10,380 bases of DNA, taken from Dehalococcoidales bacterium. GTDB lineage: Bacteria; Chloroflexota; Dehalococcoidia; Dehalococcoidales; RBG-16-60-22. The translations under genes were made by a program, and so were the position numbers. This document shows, piece by piece, positions 5,059 through 10,380 of this stretch. How positions within the stretch are numbered: the first letter of the stretch is position 1; every line of letters starts with the position of its first letter. The stretch lies in contig JAUWZF010000017.1 of assembly GCA_030615475.1 (NCBI GenBank), positions 1 to 10,380 on the forward strand, read 5' to 3'. Under the pieces are notes generated by a model. The model saw nothing but the letters and a program-made list of their open reading frames with translations. It was not told the DNA's origin and did no database searches.

Positions 5059-6705
5059 ATGAAAAGAGTCATATTCATACTTCTGTCAATTGTGCTGCTG
5101 TGCGGCCTGCCACTGGCCGGCTGCCAGGGGCCACAAATCACTCCACCTGATACCACGCCACCTGATACCACGCCACCTGATACCACGCCACCTGATACCC
5201 CTGCCATTCTTGGAAGCGGCACACTTAAACTGTATGGAATCGACCCCGTTACCCTCGACCCGGCAGTCTCGGCGGAGACGACCTCGCGCGATTACATCGC
5301 TCAGATTTATGGCGGACTGGTGCGACTCGATGACAACATGGAACCGGCGCCGGATATCGCCGAGAGGTGGGAGATTGGTAAAGACCGCCGGACTTACACT
5401 TTTTACCTGCGCCAGGATGTCGTATTTCATGACGGGCGCGAGGTTACCGCCGCCGACTTCAAGTACTCCTGGGAGCGTGCCTGCGATCCGGCTACCGGCT
5501 CGAATGTAGCCGGCACCTATCTCGGTGACATCGTCGGGGTCAGGGATGTCCTGGCGGGTAAGGCCAGGGAAATCAGCGGCGTTAAAGTCGTTGATGATTA
5601 CGTCCTTGAAGTCACCATAGATGCCCCCAAGTCCTATTTCCTGTCCAAGCTGACCTGTACTACGGCTTATGTCGTGGATAAGGCCAACGTGGCCAGGGGT
5701 GGAGAATGGTGGCGGAAACCGAACGGCACCGGGCCTTTCAAGCTCAAGGAGTGGCAGGAGAATAACCTGCTCGTCCTGGAGAGGAACGAAAGGTATTACG
5801 GGCGGGTGGCCGGCATCGAGCGCGTCGAGTTCCAGTTGTGGAGTGGCATACCGATGAATATGTATGAGACCGGGCAAATAGATGTCACCGGCGTTTCCGT
5901 GTCCTATATCGACCGGGTTACCGATACGACCGGGCCTTTCTATCAGGAACTGCAGGTAACGCCGGAGTCGAGCTTCAGCTGGATAGGTTTTAACACTACC
6001 CGGCCGCCCTTCGACGATGTGAATGTCCGCCGGGCTTTCTCACAGGCTATCGATAAAGACAGGATAGTGTCGCTGGTGTTCCGGGACCTGGTGCAGCGCG
6101 CCGACGGCATCCTGCCTCCGGGTATCCCCGGTTATAATGAAAGCCTGGTCGGGCTGGAATACGATGTCGACAAAGCTAAAGAGTGGATGGCCCTTTCTAG
6201 ATACGGCGATGTGTCCGAACTGCCGCCCATCACACTGACCACCTCTGGCTATGGCGGACTGATACCTTCTTCCCTGGAGGCTATTATCAGCCAGTGGCGT
6301 GAGAACCTGGGGGTGGAGGTGACGGTGCGCCAGCTGGAGCCGGAGAGGTATATCTACTATCTCAAGGAAGAGAAGAACGAGATGTTCGACATGGGCTGGG
6401 TGCTCGATTATCCCCACCCGCAGAACTTTTTAGATATATTGTTCCACACTGGCGCCGAGAATAACTTTGCCGAGTATTCCAATCCGGAGGTAGACGCCAT
6501 ACTGGACAGGGCGGCGGTGGAGCCGGATTACGAGTTGAGTCTGGAGCTTTACCGGCAGGCGGAGCAGATGCTGGTGGACGATGCCGCCTGCCTGCCGCTG
6601 TGGTTCGGGCAGAACTATATCCTGGTAAAACCTTACGTGGAAGGCTACGAGCTTAACCCCATGGGGTTTGTGATGCTGAATAAAGTCTCCATAAGACCTG
6701 AGTAG
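5059..6705 (+). CDS. Peptide/nickel-type ABC transporter solute-binding lipoprotein (SBP family 5)
   Basis: This 548-residue protein captures a solute, usually an oligopeptide in this family, outside the membrane and hands it to an ABC permease. A lipoprotein signal is clear: MKRVIFILLSIVLLCGLPLAGC, with lipobox LAGC and the lipidated Cys22. A low-complexity linker of four DTTPP units follows (residues about 29-48). The binding domain shows family hallmarks: EPAPDIAERWE, then TYTFYLRQDVVFHDGREVTA with DFKYSWERA, NGTGPFKLKEW, NVRRAFSQAIDKDRIV, and near the end CLPLWFGQNYILV. Length is normal for the family. No permease or ATPase gene is adjacent, so it is an orphan in this window and must use transporter parts encoded elsewhere. 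No strong Shine-Dalgarno precedes the ATG; GGAG is 18 bases away. The gene probably shares a control region with the divergent winged-helix gene. The AT-rich reverse-transcriptase island begins soon after its stop codon. Confidence 0.93.
   Translation: MKRVIFILLSIVLLCGLPLAGCQGPQITPPDTTPPDTTPPDTTPPDTPAILGSGTLKLYGIDPVTLDPAVSAETTSRDYIAQIYGGLVRLDDNMEPAPDIAERWEIGKDRRTYTFYLRQDVVFHDGREVTAADFKYSWERACDPATGSNVAGTYLGDIVGVRDVLAGKAREISGVKVVDDYVLEVTIDAPKSYFLSKLTCTTAYVVDKANVARGGEWWRKPNGTGPFKLKEWQENNLLVLERNERYYGRVAGIERVEFQLWSGIPMNMYETGQIDVTGVSVSYIDRVTDTTGPFYQELQVTPESSFSWIGFNTTRPPFDDVNVRRAFSQAIDKDRIVSLVFRDLVQRADGILPPGIPGYNESLVGLEYDVDKAKEWMALSRYGDVSELPPITLTTSGYGGLIPSSLEAIISQWRENLGVEVTVRQLEPERYIYYLKEEKNEMFDMGWVLDYPHPQNFLDILFHTGAENNFAEYSNPEVDAILDRAAVEPDYELSLELYRQAEQMLVDDAACLPLWFGQNYILVKPYVEGYELNPMGFVMLNKVSIRPE
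5143..5202 (+). repeat. 15-bp minisatellite coding the DTTPP linker
   Basis: Four tandem units of CCACCTGATACCACG start at 5143, 5158, 5173 and 5188. The first three are identical and the fourth diverges at its end. The period is a multiple of three, so gain or loss of units changes only the linker length between the lipid anchor and the binding domain. Confidence 0.85.
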
Positions 6706-6728
6706 GGGATGCCATGTTATTTTCCTTC

Positions 6729-6755
6729 CGTTAGCAGATTGTTAGCAAAAAACTC
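6729..6755 (+). repeat. Imperfect direct repeat, left boundary of the AT-rich island
   Basis: It reads CGTTAGCA-GATTG-TTAGCAAAAA-ACTC. The matching copy at 8487-8514 reads CGTTAGCA-AACGA-TTAGCAAAAA-CACTC. Each copy contains two TTAGCA motifs. The repeat begins 24 bases after the stop of the solute-binding protein gene and coincides with the fall in GC content. Confidence 0.7.
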
Positions 6756-6775
6756 CCTTTCCTTGCCCACTTGCT

Positions 6776-6796
6776 CTTGATTGACATTTAATCAAG
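6776..6796 (+). other. Small stem-loop CTTGATT / AATCAAG ahead of the RT gene
   Basis: A perfect 7-bp stem encloses the loop GACATTT. The hairpin also contains TTGACA (6781-6786), but the nearest good -10 sequence, TATAAT at 6819-6824, is 32 bases away and so does not pair with it. It may be part of a short structured leader or non-coding RNA before the reverse transcriptase gene. Confidence 0.35.
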
Positions 6797-6818
6797 ATGT
6801 ACAATTTATCCAACAATA

Positions 6819-6824
6819 TATAAT
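6819..6824 (+). promoter_or_regulatory. -10 box candidate of the RT gene, near-leaderless start
   Basis: A perfect TATAAT lies 10 bases before the ATG at 6835, so transcription would start about four bases before the first codon. No -35 box is visible at the right distance and there is no Shine-Dalgarno sequence. In AT-rich DNA a chance match is possible. Confidence 0.3.
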
Positions 6825-6834
6825 GTAGACAACA

Positions 6835-8430
6835 ATGATAAATCTAAAAGAGAATCATCTTGAATGGGCACATAAACATCTTGAAAAACATTCGCACAGT
6901 AACTTTTTCCCCAGGATATTCGAATATTCAGCAATCTTCCATAACTGGTCTAAAGTAAAGGAATATATATTATCACTCAACCTCAGCAGTTATGTTCCCG
7001 CGGCAGTAACAACACACCTTGCTTACAAATATAATAGAACTTATAGAGCAGTACACCAGTTGGAACCAATAGATACTATTATTTACACTGCCCTAGTGCG
7101 AGAGGTTTGTGAAGTTATCGAAAAATACAGAAGACCAATATCAGAAAATAGTGTATTTTCGTACAGGATAAAACCTGATTCAGAAGGAAATTTTTTCCTC
7201 GATTCAGACGGTTGGGGAAGCTACGTTTCAAGATTAGAGGAACTTTCGATAAAATATGATTCAGGATATGTTTTAGTATGTGATATTACTGATTTCTATA
7301 ACCAAATCAACGTACATAGAATCCAAAGCCTCATGACCGAAGCAGGTAACGGTGCATTTAACAATCAAGCGAATATAATACACGAATTTATACTAAATCT
7401 TAATGATAGAGGTTCACGAGGAATTCCGATTGGTCCGCAAGCAAGCATTATTCTTGCTGAATTAATAATGGCTAGTGTTGATAATCACATTAAAACACAG
7501 ACAGATGATTTCGCACGGTACGTAGATGATATCAGGGTATTCTTCAACACTTATGAGGAAGCAGTTATTGCACTCCACAATTTAACAGATTGTCTAAACT
7601 CAGAACATCATCTTGTATTATCAGGAGAAAAAACAAAGATATTTACAATGGATAGATTTCATGAAATTTCTTTCAAAGATGCACAAGAGGAAGAAAACAG
7701 GTCCATTTTAGCTAGAGCTAATGAACGAGCTCAAGAAAAAATTGATGTATTATTTGAAAACCTCCCACCTTATACCGAAGACATTGATTGGGGAGAAGAA
7801 TACGATAAGGCTTTTCAAAAGATTATTGAGGATGAACACTTTATACTCCTCTCAGACACATATGCAGACCTCTTCTCAAAATCCCTTGTAACTAGTATGG
7901 ATTTATCTCTTCTCAGATACATTCTAATAAAAGCTAGAGGTTATCGTATCCGTAGTATCCTTCCCCTTGTACTAGATAATTTTGAAAGATTGCTGCCTTT
8001 ACTTAGAGAAGTGATAATTTATCTCTATGCAGTGATAAATGATGATGTTGTCGTTCGATACAAAACCCAGTTCGAAACCATCTTATCATCTTATTATACT
8101 AATCTACCTTTCATAAACCTTTGGATAGCGCGCTTATTATCAAATAAATGCTTTAATACAATTGACCTTCCAAAGAACTATAATAGTTTTCCTGATATTA
8201 GAAGCAAGTCTATTATTGCCCAAAGACGGCAAGATACTACTTGGGTAAGGAGTTTTCGTGGTAAGTTAACTCATTTAGGGCCGTCTGATAAACGTGGGAT
8301 TATGCAATCCTTACATATCCTTCCATTACAAGAGATGCAACCATGGATAAGCAGTATTGCTGCAAGTGGTGATATTATTGACGAATCGATAGCATCTTAC
8401 TTGATTTCCAAAAAGAAATCCGGCCAATAA
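6835..8430 (+). CDS. Reverse transcriptase of unknown-group/Abi (defence) type
   Basis: This 531-residue protein has the reverse transcriptase core. Motif A is VCDITDFYNQI with Asp150, motif B is GIPIGPQAS at 196-204 followed by LAELIMASVD, and motif C is RYVDDIRVFF with Asp231 and Asp232. All three catalytic aspartates are present. Before the palm is a block with LEPIDTIIYTALV and NSVFSYRI. After about residue 270 comes a charged segment and a long helical region (LLRYILIKARGYRIRSILPLVL and similar), like the helical-repeat C-termini of Abi and DRT enzymes. GIPIGPxxSxxLAE fits the unknown-group RTs. I see no NAxxH/VTG retron motifs, no maturase or HNH domain and no DGR partner genes. The start is firm: TAG stands in frame at 6826 and ATG 6835 is the first start. 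The gene is far more AT-rich than its neighbours, with many AGA, ATA and TTA codons, and stands alone between direct repeats. A role in phage defence is inferred from the family; the exact subtype is not resolved. Confidence 0.88.
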   Translation: MINLKENHLEWAHKHLEKHSHSNFFPRIFEYSAIFHNWSKVKEYILSLNLSSYVPAAVTTHLAYKYNRTYRAVHQLEPIDTIIYTALVREVCEVIEKYRRPISENSVFSYRIKPDSEGNFFLDSDGWGSYVSRLEELSIKYDSGYVLVCDITDFYNQINVHRIQSLMTEAGNGAFNNQANIIHEFILNLNDRGSRGIPIGPQASIILAELIMASVDNHIKTQTDDFARYVDDIRVFFNTYEEAVIALHNLTDCLNSEHHLVLSGEKTKIFTMDRFHEISFKDAQEEENRSILARANERAQEKIDVLFENLPPYTEDIDWGEEYDKAFQKIIEDEHFILLSDTYADLFSKSLVTSMDLSLLRYILIKARGYRIRSILPLVLDNFERLLPLLREVIIYLYAVINDDVVVRYKTQFETILSSYYTNLPFINLWIARLLSNKCFNTIDLPKNYNSFPDIRSKSIIAQRRQDTTWVRSFRGKLTHLGPSDKRGIMQSLHILPLQEMQPWISSIAASGDIIDESIASYLISKKKSGQ

Positions 8431-8486
8431 TTTATCTCAAGTTTATTACCATTCTTACGATAATCTGGAAAGCATTTGAAAAACTA

Positions 8487-8514
8487 CGTTAGCAAACGAT
8501 TAGCAAAAACACTC
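8487..8514 (+). repeat. Imperfect direct repeat, right boundary of the AT-rich island
   Basis: This is the partner of 6729-6755, in the same orientation. The outer blocks CGTTAGCA and TTAGCAAAAA are identical, the five central bases differ, and one C is inserted before ACTC. It lies directly ahead of a terminator hairpin. Distance between copies is about 1.76 kb. Confidence 0.7.
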
Positions 8515-8540
8515 ATGCCCCCGTTTTCAGGGGGCATTTT
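8515..8540 (+). terminator. Rho-independent terminator after the RT gene
   Basis: ATGCCCCC (8515-8522) pairs with GGGGGCAT (8530-8537) around a seven-base loop, and TTTT follows. It is GC-rich like the host DNA and lies outside the right direct repeat. It may therefore originally have served the solute-binding protein gene and now also ends the RT transcript. Confidence 0.75.
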
Positions 8541-8550
8541 AGCTCTTATG

Positions 8551-8619
8551 GGGTGGTGGGGTAATACTAACGGGATAAGCCTTAGATGATACAGGGCGGT
8601 AGGGTGGGAATAGATATCT
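8551..8619 (+). repeat. Dispersed intergenic repeat, copy B
   Basis: It opens GGGTGGTGGGG, then TAATACTAACGGGATAAGCC, and ends GGGTGGGAATAGATATCT. It aligns along its full length with 10310-10378 with only a few substitutions and one indel, and in two blocks with 2002-2084. It contains no open reading frame of note. Confidence 0.75.
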
Positions 8620-8659
8620 ATGTTTCATCTGGCATGCCAGCCGTAGCCTTGGCGCAGGC

Positions 8660-8749
8660 TGGCGGAGGGGGTGGGATTCGAACCCACGGTCCCCTTGCGG
8701 GAACAACGGTTTTCAAGACCGTCACCATCGGCCACTCGGACACCCCTCC
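8660..8749 (-). tRNA. tRNA-Ser (anticodon UGA), CCA encoded
   Basis: Read on the minus strand from 8749, the acceptor arm GGAGGGG pairs with CCCCTCC, followed by discriminator G and an encoded CCA (8662-8660). The anticodon stem ACGGT/ACCGT holds the loop CTTGAAA, giving anticodon TGA (8715-8713), which reads UCA and other UCN codons by wobble. A long variable arm (GTTCCCGCAAGGGGAC-like, with a CCC-GCAA-GGG hairpin) is the class II hallmark of serine tRNAs, and the T-loop GGTTCGAATCC is standard. It lies 30 bases past the stop of the small membrane protein gene on the same strand and may be transcribed with it. The RT-island repeats do not match this tRNA, so it is not their integration target. 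Confidence 0.95.
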
Positions 8750-8779
8750 GGAGTTAAATTACATCCGTAAAAAGTATTA

Positions 8780-8962
8780 TTATTCTTTCGTTTTTCTAAC
8801 TCCCCAGTATCTAGCCAGTATACCGCTGCCGATCCAGAGAGCTATGGCTATAATAAGACCTACAAAGAAATCGAGTGAGGTGAAAAAAATTCCTAGCAGA
8901 AGAATAATAAGTCCCAATAAACCCATAATGCTGATATAAGCTCTTTTAGCCTGTTTTGACAT
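8780..8962 (-). CDS. Small two-helix membrane protein, unknown function
   Basis: This 60-residue protein is mostly two hydrophobic helices: about residues 9-26 (ISIMGLLGLIILLLGIFF) and about 31-48 (FFVGLIIAIALWIGSGIL). A basic N-terminus (MSKQAKR) and a basic tail (RYWGVRKTKE) suggest that both ends are cytoplasmic. I chose the ATG at 8962 over the in-frame ATG at 8977 because GGAGGTG (8975-8969) sits 6 bases ahead of it, inside the longer reading. A plausible promoter is at 9035-9063, leaving a leader of about 65 bases. No family is recognised, and proteins of this shape are common conserved hypotheticals. tRNA-Ser follows 30 bases downstream on the same strand with no terminator between, so the two may share a transcript. 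Confidence 0.7.
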   Translation of the reverse strand: MSKQAKRAYISIMGLLGLIILLLGIFFTSLDFFVGLIIAIALWIGSGILARYWGVRKTKE

Positions 8963-9034
8963 ATTATTCACCTCCATTTATTTACTCGTTAAGGCTGCCT
9001 CTTCCGGCCACCCGGATAACACTTCTAGCTATAA

Positions 9035-9063
9035 ATTTTACCTGAGAATCATTCTGGAGGCAA
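9035..9063 (-). promoter_or_regulatory. Candidate promoter of the small membrane protein gene
   Basis: On the minus strand TTGCCT (9063-9058) and TAAAAT (9040-9035) are 17 bases apart. They match consensus at four and five of six positions. Confidence 0.4.
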
Positions 9064-9117
9064 GGCGGGCATATATGGCGTTTGGGCTGACACTTAATTT
9101 GAGCGTGAACTTTTTGG

Positions 9118-9390
9118 TTATTGCCTGGGTCTCCGCCTCAGCTCGAAGATATTATTGACCTCGCCGTCAGGGCAGGCTACCTGAACAACATCGGGGTCGT
9201 CCTGCCAGGGGAACGTGCCCCCGAATTGAAGTGTCAAAGCGAAGGGGTAGAGGGCATTGAAGGCCAGGCTGCACATGCCCGGCGGGGTCATGTAATTAAA
9301 GACCCATTCGTCGCCGATTTGATGGCCGGAGTGGCAGGGGTTCTGGTTGCCGACCAGTTTGATGACCACCTCGTACTCTTTCGTTTCCAT
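9118..9390 (-). CDS. TIGR04076 family protein, unknown function
   Basis: This 90-residue cytosolic protein resembles the TIGR04076 family as I remember it. The pattern is YEVVIKLVG...C..GHQIGDEWVF, then PPGMCSLAFNALYPFALTLQFGG, then FPW..DPDVVQVACPD and FELRR at the end. Cys19, Cys40 and Cys73 and the histidines His20 and His23 are conserved-looking, so metal binding is possible but not shown. The family has no assigned biochemical role and is widespread in anaerobes. AGGAG (9402-9398) stands 7 bases ahead of the ATG at 9390, which fixes the start. A TATAAT immediately upstream of that site is too close to the ATG to be the promoter of a leadered message. It is transcribed in the same direction as its neighbours, but with gaps of 155 and 297 bases it is probably a separate unit. 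Confidence 0.75.
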   Translation of the reverse strand: METKEYEVVIKLVGNQNPCHSGHQIGDEWVFNYMTPPGMCSLAFNALYPFALTLQFGGTFPWQDDPDVVQVACPDGEVNNIFELRRRPRQ

Positions 9391-9687
9391 AAATAGTCTC
9401 CTGATTATAACGGTTTTACATTATTTCGGAGTAGGAGTACCTGTGGATTATTATACAGGTATGCCGGAGAAATCTCCATCCAGAGCCGGTGAGTTTAAGA
9501 GTAGTCTGGCTGTATCGGGCAGGTAGAGGCTGCGAACGTCCGCTAATGAGCCAATGGACTGCCGTGATACAGAGGAGGCTCATAGCCCGTATTCACCGAT
9601 AGACGGAGTCGAGGTTATGAGCCTCGCCATATCTATGAGGCGTTAAGAAGCGATATAAATTCTTTTTGCGGTTGGTGGGGGCTTATA
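9391..9687. other. Gene-free spacer with several inverted repeats
   Basis: I see no gene in these 297 bases. They hold the ribosome binding site of the gene at 9390, a hairpin TACCTGT/ACAGGTA (9438-9444, 9455-9461), a tight GGAGA-AA-TCTCC (9466-9477), and a long-range 10-bp inverted repeat (9575-9584, 9616-9625). No T-tract terminator follows the gene at 9688. Confidence 0.6.
9575..9625. repeat. Inverted repeat GAGGCTCATA / TATGAGCCTC
   Basis: The 10-bp arms are perfect with a 31-base loop. It sits downstream of the gene ending at 9688, and may be a transcript-end hairpin or part of an old repeat. Confidence 0.5.
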
Positions 9688-10050
9688 CTAGCTTGAGGCT
9701 TTCCTGAGCAAACCCAAACCGGCCAGTACCAGGCCCGCACCAATGATTATGTTGATGATTCCGGTGGTCTGGACAAAGCTGGCGGTACCTACATTTGACT
9801 TGGCCAGTCCCAGTCCTACCTTATTTCCATACAGGGCGTTGTACTCGGGACTTATTGGAGTTCCTGCCGCTTTCGCCTGGTTATACTGGGCTGTTACTGC
9901 ATCGTATGTGGCATCCAATTGATCCAGTGGAAGTGGCGCTATGGAGTCGGCGACTTTCTGCTCCGCGTCGGCGGCCTGGGTGATGAAGAGGACGCCCAGG
10001 ACAAGGCTGGCTAACCCGAGAATTACCACGATGACTGCCATTACACGCAT
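9688..10050 (-). CDS. Two-helix membrane protein with extracytoplasmic loop, unknown function
   Basis: This 120-residue protein has a first hydrophobic helix at about residues 4-24 (MAVIVVILGLASLVLGVLFI) and a second at about 94-115 (TGIINIIIGAGLVLAGLGLL). Between them is a soluble loop of about 70 residues rich in Ala, Asp and Gln (AADAEQKVADSIAPLPL, YDAVTAQYNQAKAAG), part of it probably helical. The tail is RKASS. I recognise no named family. AAGGAGGG (10066-10059) lies 8 bases ahead of the ATG at 10050, a strong site. The promoter is near consensus, and a perfect palindrome covers the likely start site, so the gene is probably well expressed and may be controlled. No neighbour on the same strand lies close enough to form an operon. 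Confidence 0.75.
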   Translation of the reverse strand: MRVMAVIVVILGLASLVLGVLFITQAADAEQKVADSIAPLPLDQLDATYDAVTAQYNQAKAAGTPISPEYNALYGNKVGLGLAKSNVGTASFVQTTGIINIIIGAGLVLAGLGLLRKASS

Positions 10051-10074
10051 TTTAGAATCCCTCCTTTACTTTGC

Positions 10075-10091
10075 ACCTAGAATTTCTAGGT
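10075..10091. promoter_or_regulatory. Candidate operator ACCTAGAATTTCTAGGT
   Basis: A perfect 8-bp palindrome around one central base abuts the -10 box of the promoter at 10092-10120, so it covers the predicted transcription start. It could be a repressor site or a small 5' hairpin in the mRNA. Confidence 0.5.
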
Positions 10092-10120
10092 ATAATATCG
10101 TAAAAATCCTGCCGTGTCAA
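10092..10120 (-). promoter_or_regulatory. Strong promoter of the 120-residue membrane protein gene
   Basis: On the minus strand a perfect TTGACA (10120-10115) and TATTAT (10097-10092) are exactly 17 bases apart. The start site would be near 10085, giving a leader of about 35 bases with the AAGGAGGG site. Confidence 0.8.
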
Positions 10121-10199
10121 GTGCTACAGTAACTTATTGTTCGGTTTTGGTTATTTCGGTATTATTTCAAACTCACATCGTTTATACCTCACCCCCTGA

Positions 10200-10290
10200 C
10201 CCCCTCTCCAATCAGCGAGATAGGAACGGTCACGGAAATAATTTAATTGGAGAGGGGGAAGGGTTTTGAGAGGGGGCTCCGCCCCCTCTC
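10200..10290. repeat. Pair of strong G/C-tract hairpins
   Basis: The first hairpin is CCCCCTCTCCAAT (10200-10212) with its exact complement at 10246-10258, loop 33 bases. The second is GAGAGGGGGC (10268-10277) with GCCCCCTCTC (10281-10290), loop TCC. They lie back to back in a gene-free stretch (10121-10380) and directly precede repeat copy C. The pattern resembles dispersed intergenic palindromes, not a terminator, as no T-run follows. Confidence 0.7.
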
Positions 10291-10309
10291 GCTGCGCACT
10301 CCCCTGCGG

Positions 10310-10380
10310 GGGTGGTGGTGAAATACTACGGGATAAGCCGAGAATGATACCGGGCGGCCCGGGTGGGAATAGATATCTCC
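10310..10380 (+). repeat. Dispersed intergenic repeat, copy C (reaches window edge)
   Basis: It opens GGGTGGTGGTG, continues AAATACTACGGGATAAGCC, and ends GGGTGGGAATAGATATCT. It matches copy B along its length, and may extend beyond the window. Confidence 0.75.

Noticed and set aside
5086..5877. 263-codon open frame on the minus strand
   Set aside because: It is a shadow of the solute-binding protein gene; its repeats are just the DTTPP minisatellite read backwards.
6781..6824. TTGACA plus TATAAT as a promoter for the RT gene
   Set aside because: The boxes are 32 bases apart, about twice the workable spacing.
6706..6834. Retron msr-msd RNA ahead of the reverse transcriptase
   Set aside because: Only one 7-bp stem is present, there are no a1/a2 flanking complementary arms that I can find, and the RT lacks NAxxH and VTG motifs.
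6835..8540. Group II intron or diversity-generating retroelement
   Set aside because: There is no maturase or HNH domain, no domain V-like hairpin after the gene, no template/variable repeat pair and no accessory Avd gene.
8487..8749. tRNA-Ser as the integration target of the RT island
   Set aside because: The right direct repeat is about 146 bases from the tRNA 3' end and shares no sequence with it; the left flank has no tRNA fragment.
8586..8939. Plus-strand 117-codon open frame containing GIRTHGPLAGTTVF
   Set aside because: It runs antisense through tRNA-Ser and the small membrane protein gene. The GIRTHGP-type peptide is a familiar artefact of translating serine tRNA genes backwards.
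9404..9409. TATAAT as promoter of the TIGR04076-like gene
   Set aside because: It is so close to the Shine-Dalgarno sequence that the transcript would start inside it, and no -35 box is present.
9672..9690. Fourth copy of the dispersed repeat (GGTGGGGGCTTATACTA)
   Set aside because: Only the G-rich opening and a TATACTA-like stretch are similar; the diagnostic GGGATAAGCC and GGGTGGGAATAGA blocks are absent.

Overview
This window looks like a bacterial chromosome of moderately high GC content. The style of gene content (a release factor 2 with a [12 protein letters not shown] block, a secreted MA-type metallopeptidase, a TIGR04076-like protein, several short membrane proteins, repeat-rich spacers) fits a Chloroflexota/Dehalococcoidia-like anaerobe. 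That placement is a memory-based impression, not a test. Genes are mostly single units on alternating strands, each with its own promoter, so this is not one long operon.

Layout. 1-1516 (+): the 3' end of prfB, overlapping by 4 bases a secreted gluzincin metallopeptidase. 1519-1719 (-): a small zinc-ribbon protein convergent with it. 1720-2134: a repeat-rich spacer. 2135-2845 (+): radC. 2865-3479 (-): a membrane-anchored transglutaminase-like protein. A 46-bp exact copy of the radC 3' end sits at 3654-3699, so the transglutaminase gene lies between direct repeats. 3700-3873: two hairpins. 3874-4332 (-): a cupin. 4522-4851 (-): a winged-helix regulator with a strong terminator and a strong promoter that carries a palindrome. 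5059-6705 (+): a family 5 (oligopeptide/nickel type) solute-binding lipoprotein, apparently divergent from the regulator.

6729-8514 is the foreign-looking part. A strikingly AT-rich segment carries one gene, a 531-residue reverse transcriptase with intact DIxDF, GIPIGP and YVDD motifs and a long helical C-terminal region. It is bounded by imperfect 27/28-bp direct repeats. It resembles the unknown-group/Abi reverse transcriptases linked to phage defence, and I found no retron, group II intron or DGR hallmark. The segment appears to separate the solute-binding protein gene from its terminator.

8660-10050 (all -): tRNA-Ser(UGA) with encoded CCA, a 60-residue two-helix membrane protein, a TIGR04076-like protein, and a 120-residue two-helix membrane protein with a near-consensus promoter and a palindrome at its start site. 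10190-10380 holds strong G/C-rich hairpins and the third copy of a dispersed intergenic repeat also seen at 2002-2084 and 8551-8619.

The two observations most worth pursuing are the reverse-transcriptase island with its flanking repeats, and the 853-bp radC-end duplication that encloses a single gene. Both look like cargo insertions without a recombinase of their own.
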